From assembly GCA_037179515.1 (NCBI GenBank), contig JAXCGZ010009873.1, positions 1 to 64,000 of the forward strand: a DNA stretch of 64,000 nt, in the 5' to 3' direction. Source of the stretch: Halocaridina rubra (taxonomy: Eukaryota > Arthropoda > Malacostraca > Decapoda > Atyidae). The notes beneath the pieces are model-generated. The model was not told the origin of the DNA and did no database searches. It was given only the letters and a program-made list of their open reading frames with translations. This document shows, piece by piece, positions 22,836 to 37,892 of the stretch. The position numbers and the translations under genes were made by a program. Positions within the stretch are counted from its first letter, which is position 1. Every line of letters begins with the position of its first letter.

Positions 22836-23307
22836 TCTCTTTTGCAAATGGACCTGAAGTTAGATAATTGTCAGTCCATGTAGATATAAAACCAATGATT
22901 ATTATAAAGTAGTGACCATTCACTGGAGTAGAAGAGTCTACATAGATTATATGTCAAGAATGAGTTGGCAACACCCAAAGGTGCTGTTCTGCTTTGGGAG
23001 GTAGTTCATGTTGGGATAGACACTCTAGGAAAGAGATATTGCGGTTTTTTATATCTGCATCAAGACCAGACCACCAGATGTGACTCCTTATGAGCTCCTT
23101 CATATGGTATGATCTTGCATGGCCAGCATGGAGCTTGCACAAGAGAGATGCCTGAAGCTTTGGAGGTACAACTACGCATGAACTCCACAAATGACAGCCA
23201 TTTTGTACTGACATTTCGTCTCTCCTCTGTATATAAGGAGTAATATCTGGATCTCCCTCAGTAGATGCACCATGCCAAACGGTTACACAAAACTGGAGTA
23301 CCTTCAA
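22836..23307 (-). pseudogene. Gypsy integrase, N-terminal zinc-binding part
   Basis: Open at 22954-23307: DPDITPYIQRRDEMSVQNGCHLW, VVVPPKLQASLLCKLHAGHARSYHMKELIRSHIWWSGLDADIK, then FLECLSQHELPPKAE. This is the H2C2 zinc-binding region; H...H is visible in LHAGHARSYH and one of the two Cys in LECL. Past a stop the catalytic-core start reads YVDSSTPVNGHYFIIII and WTDNYLTSGPFAKETVW, reaching the hAT insertion. The family's DYAGP reads here as DSSTP. Confidence 0.82.
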
Positions 23308-23429
23308 CAGGATAAAATCCTTACCCGTGTGTTCTCTTATGTGAGCACTAGTTACAGGAGATGATTCTAGAAAATTAATGGCATTGGGGTGCTATCCATA
23401 GTAAGATCTTGTACTAGCAGATGGCGTAG

Positions 23430-23690
23430 TGTATCTGCTATTCCCAGTAGTTCTCCAGAGAGTTGATGTAAAGTAAACTTATACATACATGCATACACAT
23501 ACATGGTCAAATTCCCCCTTGCAAGGGGGTTGGCTGAGCAATGAAACACATTCACCTCAATCCACACATCTGGGATGGGGGGAAAAGAAATCCACCTCCT
23601 TGTTCCCCTGTGTGTCATGACACTCGACTAAATGGGGTGGAGCAGGGGAATTGGGAATCCCCTCCTCTGTATTTTCATACTACTAATAGC
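23430..23690. repeat. insertion of a possible dispersed repeat
   Basis: Separates integrase from RNase H in the Gypsy element. It contains (ataca)-like sequence, cccccttgcaaggggg, and ccttgttcccctgtgtgtca. A similar phrase with ggggacagggaatt lies at 48035-48105 in an MCTP intron. The family is not recognised. Confidence 0.4.
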
Positions 23691-23699
23691 CAGGACAGT

Positions 23700-24060
23700 A
23701 ATATTATAACGTAGCAGTAACAATGCCCAAAACTGAATGTAGCAGATACACTACTTATGGCATGCTCTTTGTGTTGGAAAAGATACTCATTAGCGTCTTA
23801 TGGTCTGTCACTAAAGTTAACTTGCCCCCACAGATATTAGTGAAATCTGTGTAGGGCAAAAACTAAAGCAAGGGCCAATTCCCCTAAATGAAAATAGTTT
23901 GTTCTGCTGGAGAGAACGTAAGAGAGACAAAACAGACAACATTTCTCTTTGCTTGTTAGGTGATTTAGCACAGCACCAGTGTCATATGTGCTGTTGTCAG
24001 CCACCACCACTAATGGCAACTTAGTATCAAGTGTACTAGAGCGTCAGACTGCAAAAAAAG
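23700..24060 (-). pseudogene. Gypsy RNase H, second element
   Basis: Minus-strand reading: MPLVVVADNSTYDTGAVLNHL (family norm LACDASPYGVGAVL), then LSSRTNYFHLGELALALVFALHRF, and past a frameshift LTLVTDHKTLMSIF. The last motif keeps the catalytic Asp in TDHK, but the first is N-containing (ADNS for CDAS). It follows the RT remnant and precedes the integrase, as expected. Confidence 0.78.
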
Positions 24061-24099
24061 ATTTCTTGGGTGCAACAATAGCAGCTTCTTGTTCTTTTC

Positions 24100-24960
24100 T
24101 CCAACTCAAAACCATCCTATGCCTGATCTCAGTAGCTTGTACAGGGGCTCTAGCATAACAGCTGCTTGAGGCAAATTTCATTTGGAGAATTTTAGTAACC
24201 CAGAGTATGCTCTCAACTGTGTAGAATTCATGGGTGTTGGAGCCTAAGTAGTTGTTTGTACCTTTTCCTAAGTAGGATGAAGACCCTTTTGATCAACAAG
24301 ATATTCCAATTAGGTGACTTTAGGGAAACTGAATGAACATATGCCCATCTTGTACTTTAATCCTGCTTATTTTAGCTTAGACAAGATCAGCAAAAATTGC
24401 TTGTAGCATTCTTAATCAGTGGGAGCTCTGATGAGGATATCGTCTAGGTGACAGAACACTCCTGGAATATCTTTCAGCAGGTCTTCCATTGCTCGCTAGA
24501 AAATGCCAAGAGCTGAGGAGTCTCCAAAACATAGACCACAATGGGAGCTTGTCACCATGTACATCTTTGACTCCTCTTTTTAACATAGTTGAGCTTAAGC
24601 TTACTCATGTTCAGATTGGTGAAAAGTTTACAATCAGAAAGGCCACTAAATATATCAAGGTGAGCCGTTTTGTTAACCTTCAGTTTGTAGTCACCGCAAA
24701 TTCTGTCTGAGAAATCTGGATTTGGTATAGGTACTATTGCTGCTGCCTATGGACAATGAGTCAGAGGAATAATTACACCCGCCTTCTTTAGTTTGCTCAG
24801 CTCCTGATCTCCTCTCATAAGGTACCATATGAGCTTTAAAGAATTTAGGAGTTATAGTAGGATAAATAAATCTGAAAACACTCTTATTAGAAGTTCAGCA
24901 GAGCATAAAATCTTGTGAATCTGAGCCAGATCCCTGTCATTCAATTCTAGCTTTGAATAA
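24100..24960 (-). pseudogene. Gypsy reverse transcriptase, many stops
   Basis: Minus-strand blocks in order: LKKAGVIIPLTHCP, IVPIPNPDFSDRICGDYKLKVN, DIFSGLSDCKLFTNLNMSKL, AFSSEQWKTC, CHLDDILI at the catalytic box (family YVDDIL), LSKLK-AGLKYKM, and RAYSGLLKF. The blocks sit in changing frames with several stops and a small gap after the LNMS block. An inactive relic of an RT like that in Gypsy fragment 2. Confidence 0.8.
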
Positions 24961-25855
24961 GATCCCATTCCAGTAGGCAAGGACCATCTCTATCAGTGAT
25001 GATTATTGTAGTTGTCAAATGTGAGAATTGTCTTCTAGCTTATCAGACATAATTTAACCTGTCAACTTTGAGTGGAAAATCACAATAAACCCCAAAATTC
25101 ACATTAAAAGGGAGCAGCTCAGGGCCAAGTGTCTATAAGCCACAGGGTGTATGCAGGATTAGTGCCCATTACATCAACCTCATCCACCAGAGGATCAATT
25201 TTGCTATGCCATACGAGCCATCTTATGAGGGCTGCACCTTCCTAAATGAGCAAAGTAGGTAATGCTCAGCCTGATATGGAGCTACTACAGATGTGAAATA
25301 AATGTTCATGGGGTGGAGCAGTTAGTAGAAGTGCACAACAAGGAGTGAATGCAATGTTGTGCATCTCGGAGAACCACATCCCACTGGGATACATCAAAGT
25401 TCTTGTAGTAAGACCTAACATTATTGTCTTCCATATAATTCAGTTATATCTCTTAAACTTTTTAACTTAACCATTTCCTTATGGGTTCCAGGTAGTAATG
25501 TAACTAGTGACCACCCCCTTTCTTATTTGAAAATCCTTCAGCTCTTCTGACTTGCAAGGTGAACCTCTATGTAAGTGATATATGCTGACATACTGTGCAT
25601 AGCAAATATGTGCACCAAACATATGATAATAGTATAAGTACTCATTGATGACAGTGTTGTTATATCTATTTCTCGATTGTGAAGGAAGAGCAACCTTGTA
25701 GCACAAATTCAATACATGTATTCCAAAAGTTAGGTTGTTTTAATTAATTGGTCAAAATTAGCCTTGTAAAACCAAGTCTGACTCCAAACATATTGGACAC
25801 AAGACAGTGATTCTCTTAATATTCTCAGCAGAATAAGGCACATTTCTACTGTGGA
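24960..25855. other. degraded Gypsy interior, no open gene
   Basis: Between the RT of the outer element and RNase H of the inner one. Short minus-strand phrases such as WLVWHSKIDPLVDEVDVMG may be protease-linker remains, but no motif is decisive. Confidence 0.4.
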
Positions 25856-26113
25856 CTAAAGGAACAATTTAGCTACTTTTGTCAGTTCTAATTTTATTAG
25901 CTTACTTAGTGTCAAAAATAAATGGTGACCAAGAAGATAGTGTTTCCATTTCCTAATTGCCTCAACTATTGTATAAGCCTCTTTCTCTGTGGATAAATGT
26001 TTCTTTTCACTAATGGAAAGAGTATGTGAGAAGAATTCCACGGGACAACCATTCTGGGTTAGTAAAACATTGGTTTCTAAAGTTAAGAGTGATGAAGGGT
26101 TAACAGCCAGCAC
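25856..26113 (-). pseudogene. inner Gypsy RNase H fragment
   Basis: Open for 85 codons: LLTLETNVLLTQNGCPVEFFSH, TLSISEKKHLSTEKEAYTIVEAIRKW, KHYLLGHHLFLTL. The pattern (FFSHTLS, Y/HST.EKEA..IVEA.RKW, YLLGH) is RNase H of a Gypsy element distinct from the outer one, whose RNase H is at 23.8-24.0 kb. The family's TDH after the LGH block reads TLS here, so the last catalytic Asp is lost. Confidence 0.8.
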
Positions 26114-27107
26114 AAATAAATTTATAATATACAGTATTCCTATAACTTCGCAAAAGTTTGTGCTGCGTCAGCACACAGAGGAAATCCTTCAGCACATGAG
26201 AAGGTACACCTTCACAGCTGCAAGGCCACACATCTAAAGAAGGTGCCTTTCTCCTCCAAAAGACATTTTAATTTGGAATGATTTTGTAAGAATTCATAGC
26301 CTAAAAGCACATCATTACACGAATTAGGCAACACTAAAAAACTTTAATTCCATGATAAATCTCTCCTTGCTGCTTTAGATCCTCAGTACAGTGATCCAAG
26401 ATTTGTGAGGAAACAAAGCATCAGCAATGGATATCTTTCCTTCATGAGGAAGGATATTTAGTTTGTTCTATTTCATTATGTTGTTGTGCAAAGAGTTTTC
26501 TGAGCTTCCAGTGTCAATGAGCACACTAAAGAGATGCCATTGATTTTAAATGACTCAGATTTTCAAGGCAATAGGTATTAGCAAGGCATCAACTTGTTTA
26601 CAGTGAAAGGAACTGTCTGACGGTTTGCTGATTGACATAATTTAGCATAATGCCACTTTTTGTTGCACCTCAATCACAATGCCTTCCTAACAGAACACTA
26701 GCTGTGGGGGTGTCGGTTATAATCACAGAAGAAATGGAAAGAATTCTTGGAGCTAAAGTTACTGTTTGACCGTTTCACTGATATACATACTTTAGCACAA
26801 TTCTCCTTTTTCTTGCACTTTAAGCATAATTGTTTCCCTGATTGGACACTGGCTTCGAGGATACTAAGTGAAACCACAGAAGAAAAACTGAGAAACACTG
26901 GTGACATCAGGAGAAATATAACTTTTTTCTATAATTTCCAATACGTCTATCTGCCTCTGCTGTTAGGTTTCTGTAGCAATCATTGGAACAGCTATGGCAT
27001 ATGAGGTAGAATGTTTCTGGGCCATTGTCAGTGTATGAGCCTGTTCATAAGCAGTATGTATGCTTAGGGTTTAATTACCAGTAGTTGTTGGTGAATCATA
27101 CCTGCAG

Positions 27108-27540
27108 CTAGCCCATGAAGGAAAGCATCCCTAACTTACCAGCAGTTGAAGCTTTAAGCTGACAGTCCTCAGCTGGGAGTTTCATTGCCTGGAGGAATTG
27201 GTCAAGAGATTCACCTAATTCTTGTTTGTGAGTGGCAAAGACATGCCTAGGAAATATTTCAGTATTCGGCTTCACATACGACGACTTCAAAGCCTCCTCA
27301 GACTTTGCATTAGTATTTCAGTCAGCTCTGTAGTCATTCACTTGAGTGGCAATGTAATTCACAAAAAAGCTAGCTCATCTACAGTCAAGGAAGTTTTCTT
27401 CACAGCTTGGACGAAGTTTGGAAATGCTCTGAGCCAGTGGGTTCAATACTCATCAGCTGTGGCACAGTCCAGATCTACAGCAAAATGTTCAGGGTGCAGA
27501 ATTCACTCCATTGTCTATTGGATTTGTTTTGTACAGTAAC
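27108..27540 (-). pseudogene. inner Gypsy gag fragment
   Basis: Open at 27108-27290: MKSSYVKPNTEIFPRHVFAT, HKQELGESLDQFLQAMKLPAED, then CQLKASTAGKL. The YVKP.NEI.ARH...TR.Q.PGES.D.FL...K pattern is a gag capsid segment of many Gypsy elements. Upstream on the minus strand (to about 27540), broken pieces of the preceding helix region are in other frames. Confidence 0.75.
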
Positions 27541-27639
27541 TTGTAATGAAACCCTAAAAACAGCTATATAGGACTTGCTGTACAAAGCAACACCTCTACA
27601 GTTATATCCTGCAACAAAGCATGCAAGGCTATATTCAAC

Positions 27640-28556
27640 ACAGCAATATTCCATAGAGAAGCTCCATTACTTACAAACAACTGAGTTATGAGCATTCAAA
27701 GATACAAACAAAAACCTACTCATTATCTGCTAGCATTATGTATGTACTGCTGTACTGTACTGTATTATTATATTATTATTGTTGTATCAAAATTCATTAA
27801 TACTACAAACTTTATGTTTAATGTAGCATTTAAAAAGCATCAGAGACGACTGAGCTTCTATACAAGGTTCCAGAACCCATTGTTCCAGATATTCCCGTTG
27901 AAGAGAGTGATAGAGAAAGTCTCCTTCCAAAGAATAAGACCAGGAAGTTCCACTTCCAGAGAGGTACATACATCTTTTCCAGAAAAGTGTCTCCAGCAAA
28001 AATTGTCCTGTACTTGCTATGCCTTGGTGATTCTCCAAGTTTTGATAAAAACTAAATGGTAGTGAAGAAATCCTTGGGTATTTCATATGTTGGTGAAGCA
28101 TCAGAGTTGTAACCCAAGTACAAAAAACTCTTTGCTGAAGACACTTTTCTAGAAAAGTGTCTTCAAATCGTATACCAAGCCATAAGGTACTTCATTGTTG
28201 AAGACATTTCTGAAGTAGAGCTATTAATTCTTTGGGAGAAGAATCTCTCTATCACTGTCTTCAAGAGGGATATCTGAAACAAAGAGTCCTGAAATTTTGT
28301 GTAAAAATTGCAGTCCTCTCTGGTGCTTAACAAATATGTAGATAAAAAAATATCAACGTATGAACATGTTAAAATTCATTATTACTGTATACTTTATGTT
28401 TTATGCAGTAGTTACGTGTCTTTATCCTAAGTACAGTAAAGTAGTGCATATGTATGTAGTGTAGAGTACTTTCTTTTACCTAATAACAACTTACGAACAA
28501 TTATACTTATGAACGAACTTCGGGAACCTAACTTGTTCGTTAGTTGAGGAATGTCT
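27640..28556. mobile_element. Tigger-like DNA transposon remnant
   Basis: The right end reads aacgaacttcgggaacctaa then ttgttcgttagttgagg and aatgtctgta, in the style of pogo/Tigger termini (CAG...CTCAACTAACGAAC on the other strand). The left side has ccattacttacaaacaactg and gagttatgagcattc, which fits a matching subterminal region. The left boundary is uncertain. An open frame at 27688-28062 has no recognised motif. It lies between the gag of the outer Gypsy and the inner Gypsy remnant. Confidence 0.5.
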
Positions 28557-28699
28557 GTATATATAATTTACAAATAATGTACGCAGCTATGTACAATAAC
28601 TGTAAGACAAAGAGAAAAGCAAGAGTGCCACCAACTTGAGTTTTTAGGGATAACAAATGTATACATTAACCCAAAGGATTCCTGATATAAAGCTATGCA

Positions 28700-29369
28700 T
28701 GCAACATGTAGAAATTTGATCTTTATTAGGAGCCTTCTCTGAGTGAGCACATATTTTTGAAATGTCCCTTTTGCAGACATAAAGCATTTTACATCTCTAA
28801 AAGGATACTCACTCTTCCAATGGTACTTATCACAGCCTCAGCATAGACTTTGAGGCTTAGCACTAGCAGGAGGCTTCTATTGCAGGATTGACTAAAAGTA
28901 CCTTGAGTATAATGACACCCAGTTCTGGTGGTGTCTAAAGATGGTTGTGTACATGAAATATGCACTTGATGCAGTGGATGCCTCCCCCACCCATCGCCTG
29001 CAAGTCACTAAAATATGCTTCATGTGCAATGACTATGTAAGCGGTTATATTGAAGGTAATTTCTGTCCGTTGGTAATAAATGCTGCATGGTCTAATTAGC
29101 CAGTTTCATCACAATGCGATTATGTTGCTTTTCAATAAGTTGGTTGCAAATTTAAAAGTTTGTGCTAATGCATTATGATTGGCGACAAAGTCAGCAATAC
29201 ACTCTCTTGACTTTTGATCTCGAGAATAGAACTTGAACCTCTCACAGATAAGAACAACCTTGGATTTGCAGTTAAAATTTAGGGTATCCACTATCTCTGT
29301 ATGAGTACTAATAGTTGGGTCTTTAGGAAATAAGAGGCCTTTTACTAAGGCAAATACCTCGGAACCCAC
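28700..29369 (-). pseudogene. outer Gypsy gag and zinc knuckle remnant
   Basis: Gag is open at 29109-29369: GSEVFALVKGLLFPKDPTIS, THTEIVDTLNFNCKSKVVLI, CERFKFYSRDQKSRECIADFVA, LAQTFKFATNLL. This is the capsid region seen in the K02A2.6-like Gypsy group (family ERF.F..R.Q..GESIA.F...LR.LA..C.F). Further on the minus strand, LCLQKGHFKNMC near 28770 is half of a CCHC knuckle. The 29,370-29,688 leader up to the 5' LTR has no open gene. Confidence 0.76.
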
Positions 29370-29688
29370 TATTGTTAGAAAATGAGCACTTTCTTTCCCT
29401 CAGCAAAGCTTTAAGCTTGAAAAAACGTTCTACTCTGCTGCAGTAAATCTCAAAATATTCCACCGACTAGTCAGAATTATTAATCGCACCAATAGGAGAC
29501 ATGTCAAATCTAACCAGGTAACATCAATATAGATAGAAAAACAAGCAACCAAACAAACACTAAGTAGTATTGTAGTACACAATAGAGAGAGAGAATGGGA
29601 ACCCAATAATCGTAATATCTTTATCTTGATCTTGATCGTGATTCATGTCTTGGTCTTTATTCCATCTTGATCCCATCATCATCGTCAG

Positions 29689-30115
29689 TGGAGTAGCTCC
29701 TTAATTTCCAGATAATTATTTGCACTAGCCAGCGATTATTCACTTTACAATATACACAGTATACTCTTTATTTGATCAGAAGATTTAGTTATCTTTGAAG
29801 CTGCGGAAGTTGGTGATATAATCCTCAGAATACCTCATACACACAAGGACCAATCAAACTAATAGTAAACATCCAACTCAGAACAACATAGAGATAGAAT
29901 AGAAAACCCTGTAGAAATAGCATAGAAAACAAGGAAGACTTGGTACAATCACCCGAATTAGACCTAGGACAGAGACACTAACATTGTGACAGCTGAGCAG
30001 CTACTGGCTGATTAGTAACTCCTATTCCTGAATAGTACTGTGGAGGATTTAGAGCACATAACTCAGCAGGTTCAACCACTCAAATAAGAGAATAGGTTAT
30101 AACAACTTTACTACA
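29689..30115 (-). repeat. 5' LTR of the second Gypsy element
   Basis: Plus-strand ends tggagtagctcc and ctttactaca; homologous to 20471-20910. Confidence 0.8.
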
Positions 30116-31440
30116 CATTGAAAATAATGAGGGATATCCTACTATGAAAAGCATTTCTGCAAATAAAAGCTCAAATGTTTTATTTTTTGTCCTTAGAAGA
30201 GCACAAGGAGTAAAGAAATATCAGTCATTATTAAAAAAGATATTTATTTAAAGTGTAATATAATAATGGCAATTAAAGGAGAACATGAAACAATTGTTAT
30301 CTGGCACCAAATGGCAAGGTGATTAATGACTTTACTTAACCTTATCACTGAATGGATGGAAATGGGACAAAATGAGTAACCATATTTATTGAACAAGAGG
30401 AGGAGAAAAAGAAGAGGAAGAAGAAGAAGAAGAAGAATAGGGTATAACATGCAAAATGGGCTTAATGGAAACCATTTTATTAAACTACATTTTCCATTAA
30501 CACAGATTATTTTTGTATTTTTATATTTTTGGTGGGTAAAAATAAGTGCTGTAACATAGTTGGAGAATTTAAAATATGAAAACATTGTTTTCACGTTGCT
30601 AGTGGTCACACACTCAAGTCCACCATGGATATTTGGTTTGAAATAAAGGTGTCCAAAACAACTTTAGTTTTGTATCTTGAGTAATACCATCTTCAACAGC
30701 TTTACAGTTTCCGATAAGCCCAAAACACACGTCACAGAAAAAGTTATTATTAAAAATTCTGTACATGAACTAGACATTACAGAGAGACAGTTATATATGT
30801 AGTAATCATGAGAGCATTAATAGACATCTAAGTTGGAGAGGAAGAAGAAAAAATTTATAAACATGTCCTTTATATTTAATATCAACAGTCAGGAACAAGT
30901 ATATATGTGCAATTAAATTATCCTAATATACCAAAAATTTCGTTGCCTAATCATATGCAGTTGAGAACGATATGTATATCATTTTATTAAATGAAGTTTG
31001 CCCAGCAACTTTAAGTAACTATATAAGCAGTCACAAGTATGTGGATTAAAATTTCTTGGTAAATGTGTTTTAAATAACTACTGAGTACAAAACTTTTATA
31101 GGAATATTAATAGCTTGGTAATACCAAGCTATTGAATATTTTGTGTATTAAATTCAATACAATATGAATCTACTATATTCTAAGTAGGGTTATATGTGAT
31201 TTGACTTTCAATACTGTATAAATTTTTTTTATAGGAAGTAAAAATGCCTAAGGGCATTCAAGGATACTTGTGTCCTAGATGCATATCAGATCAAATATGT
31301 TCTTCAATGAGTTGAAGTGTTATGGAAGTATGGTAAGCAATTCACCTTTTAATTTCCTTCAGAGGCAGCAAATTTACCTTTTATTTGTAGAGCAAGAAAA
31401 ATTCTGATTGGCAAAGTTGGGTCACTTCTTACATAACCTT
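30116..31440. other. no recognisable gene
   Basis: AT-rich. It contains a short (GAA)n-like tract near 30410-30436 and no supported coding sequence. Confidence 0.55.
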
Positions 31441-31442
31441 AC

Positions 31443-31443
<1 letters not shown>

Positions 31444-31534
<91 letters not shown>
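31444..31534 (+). repeat. (AAT)n microsatellite
   Basis: Thirty uninterrupted units of ataata type. The open frames across it are only poly-Ile translations. Confidence 0.96.
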
Positions 31535-31537
31535 TTC

Positions 31538-31692
31538 TTCAAATAATCTCCCTTTCTTGTCGGGAATCGAACCTGGGAACTCTAAACTAGAGCGCAACTG
31601 CTTAGCCCATCTGTGGTCCAGTGTGCTATGCTGTAGCTCTAGTGTAGAGTTCCCATGTTCAATTCTCGACAAGGAAAGGAGATTATTTTGAT
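31538..31692. repeat. inverted tRNA-like SINE fragments
   Basis: About 52 bp arms (from about 31538 and to about 31690) are reverse complements: aataatctccctttcttgtc at the left and gacaaggaaaggagattatt at the right. On the minus strand the sequence has an A-box-like tagcacactgg and the B box GGTTCGATTCC at polymerase III spacing. On the plus strand the matching arm has a decayed B box (atgttcaattctc). This looks like two SINE heads facing each other between (AAT)n tracts. Confidence 0.65.
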
Positions 31693-31699
31693 TATTGCC

Positions 31700-31760
31700 T
31701 TGCATTTGTTTCAATAATAGTAATAATAATAATTATACAATTAATAATAATAATAATAAT

Positions 31761-31792
<32 letters not shown>

Positions 31793-31798
31793 GTATAA

Positions 31799-31829
<31 letters not shown>

Positions 31830-31837
31830 AATAAGTG

Positions 31838-31870
<33 letters not shown>
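31700..31870 (+). repeat. imperfect (AAT)n tract
   Basis: Units of aat broken by tat, agt and aaa variants. Confidence 0.9.
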
Positions 31871-35162
<3,292 letters not shown>

Positions 35163-35344
35163 CACTGCAATCTATTACCAAAAATCCGAAATTTGTATAA
35201 ATATAGGCTTGGTCCATTTAACAATTCATGATATGCGTAAGAATAACTGGGAGCAAATGACTGTGATCAGAGATATACAGATGAGCAGTCTACCATATAT
35301 TATTTTTGTTTAATCCTTTCAAAGAAACACACGCACGCACACAC

Positions 35345-36308
<964 letters not shown>

Positions 36309-36311
36309 AAA

Positions 36312-37880
36312 ACCTAATTGTGATTACCTAATTGTGTTTACGGGAAAGAGCCCAAAGCTCGTATCTTCCCGTCTCCTGATCGGTTCCATTTTGTACTTAG
36401 TGATACTTATCATACCTGTCCTTAAAACTATGGATTGAGATAGCATTAACTACCTCCTCGCTTAGCGAATTCCAAGTATCAATTACTCTTACACTGAAAA
36501 AGTATTTCATTACATCCTGCAAAGATGTTTTCTTACGAAGCTTCAAACTATGACCTCTAGTTCTAGAGCCAGCCATATCAAAATATCGATCCCTATCCAC
36601 TCTATCATGACCATAAAGGAATTTAAAGACTGTCACCATATCCCCCCTCAATCTTCTAGCTTCGAGTGATGGTAAGTCTAATTCCCTCAGCCTCTCATCA
36701 TAACTTAGATTGCGTATTTCTGGCACCAGTTTCGTGGCATATCTTTGAACTTTTTCAAGCTTAGCTATGTGCTTTTTCAAGTGCGGATTCCAAAAGGGGG
36801 CTGCATATTCAAGTTTTGGCCTCACATAGGTTACATAAATATTTCTGAACATTTCCTTGTCCATGTGCCTGAAGGCTACCCTTACATTTGATAAGAATGC
36901 ATATGCTGCCCTTACTATGCCATTTATATGTATTTCGAGAGAAAAATTTGCCAGTATGTTTACTCCTAGATCTCTCTCATTTTCTGTCTCTTGAAGCTGT
37001 ACTCAAGCCACCGAGTAGTAAAGCTTGGGCCTTCTTGCACTTGTACCCATTCTCATTACCTTACATTTTGACGTAGAGAACTTCATTAGCCACATTTCTG
37101 ACCACTCATGCAGACTATTTAGATCTTCCTGAAGTTCTCTACCATTGTTCTAGTTTCCTACTTTTTCACAATCTTTGCATCATCTGCAAACATATTCATG
37201 AATGAATTTACAGATTCTGGTAGGTGTTTTACATATACAAGGAACAAAAGTGGCCCTAAAACTGAACCCTGTGGAACTCCACTACTAACTCTTCTCCATT
37301 CAGACACTGAGTGTCTTACTCTAACCCTCTGTTCCCTTCCTGCTAAGTAAGTTTTTTCCATTCCAAAAAATTTCCACCTATTCTAGCCATTGCTTGCAGA
37401 TTCTTAATAAGTCTCCCATGTGGGGCAGTGTCAAGTGCTTTCTGGAAGTCTAGGAATATGCAATCTGCGAAGCCCTCTCTTTCCTATAAGATTCGGCTTA
37501 CCTTGTCATAAAATTCTAATAAGTTTATTACTTTTGATCTAATTTCTCTGAAGCCATGTTGTCTCAGTGACAAAAATTTGAAGGATTCCAAGTGAAGAGA
37601 GATATGTTTCCTTAGTAGTTTCTCCATAACTTTGCAAAGTATGCTGGTCAAAAAAACTGGTCTATAGTTTAGAGCCGTATCCCTCCTTCCCTTGTTGAAG
37701 ACAGGTATCACGTTCGCTTGTTTCCAGCAACTTGGAATCTCCCCTGACTCCAGTGACTTTATAAATATGATACTTATTGCCACTGATACTGTGTTTGTGC
37801 ATTTTTTAAGTACATGAGGGAGATATATCATCAGGACCTGTAGCTTTATGGACATCTAACTCCATCAGTGCTTTGCATAC
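36312..37880 (-). mobile_element. CR1-like LINE, copy E, 5'-truncated
   Basis: The minus-strand copy starts (3' end) with the two-unit tail at 36312 and runs to about 37880 in the segment upstream of KATGPDD. The inner coding is broken. A 12 bp gtgggtgtttgg joins it to the next copy. Confidence 0.87.
36397..37855 (-). pseudogene. CR1-like RT, copy E
   Basis: Open C-terminal part at 36397-36864: MDKEMFRNIYVTYVRPKLEY, HGHDRVDRDRYFD-type region read here as YGHDRVD, VIDTWNSLSEEVV, ISIHSFKDRYDKYH. The catalytic part is at 37158-37361 (VPQGSVLGPLLF, FADDAKIVKK). The fingers part is at 37484-37855 (LPHVLKKC, GEIPSCWKQANVIP, YRPVFLTSIL). At least three frame breaks occur, among them one near 37370 in the DNA-binding side of the palm and one near 37090. 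Confidence 0.85.
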
Positions 37881-37892
37881 GTGGGTGTTTGG

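Larger units (their letters stand above)
25856..27540 (-). mobile_element. inner Gypsy remnant (gag, knuckle, RNase H)
   Basis: A second set of Gypsy parts inside the larger element, also minus strand: gag at 27290-27108 (SSYVKPNTEIFPRHVFATHKQ, ELGESLDQFLQAMKL), a cysteine-rich piece at about 26830 (CLKCKKKENCAKVC) and RNase H at 26113-25856. No RT or integrase is readable and no LTRs were found. The presence of two gags and two RNase H domains shows that two elements are mixed here. Confidence 0.72.

Noticed and set aside
30400..30440. (GAA)n-like tract
   Set aside because: Short and imperfect; ordinary low-complexity sequence.
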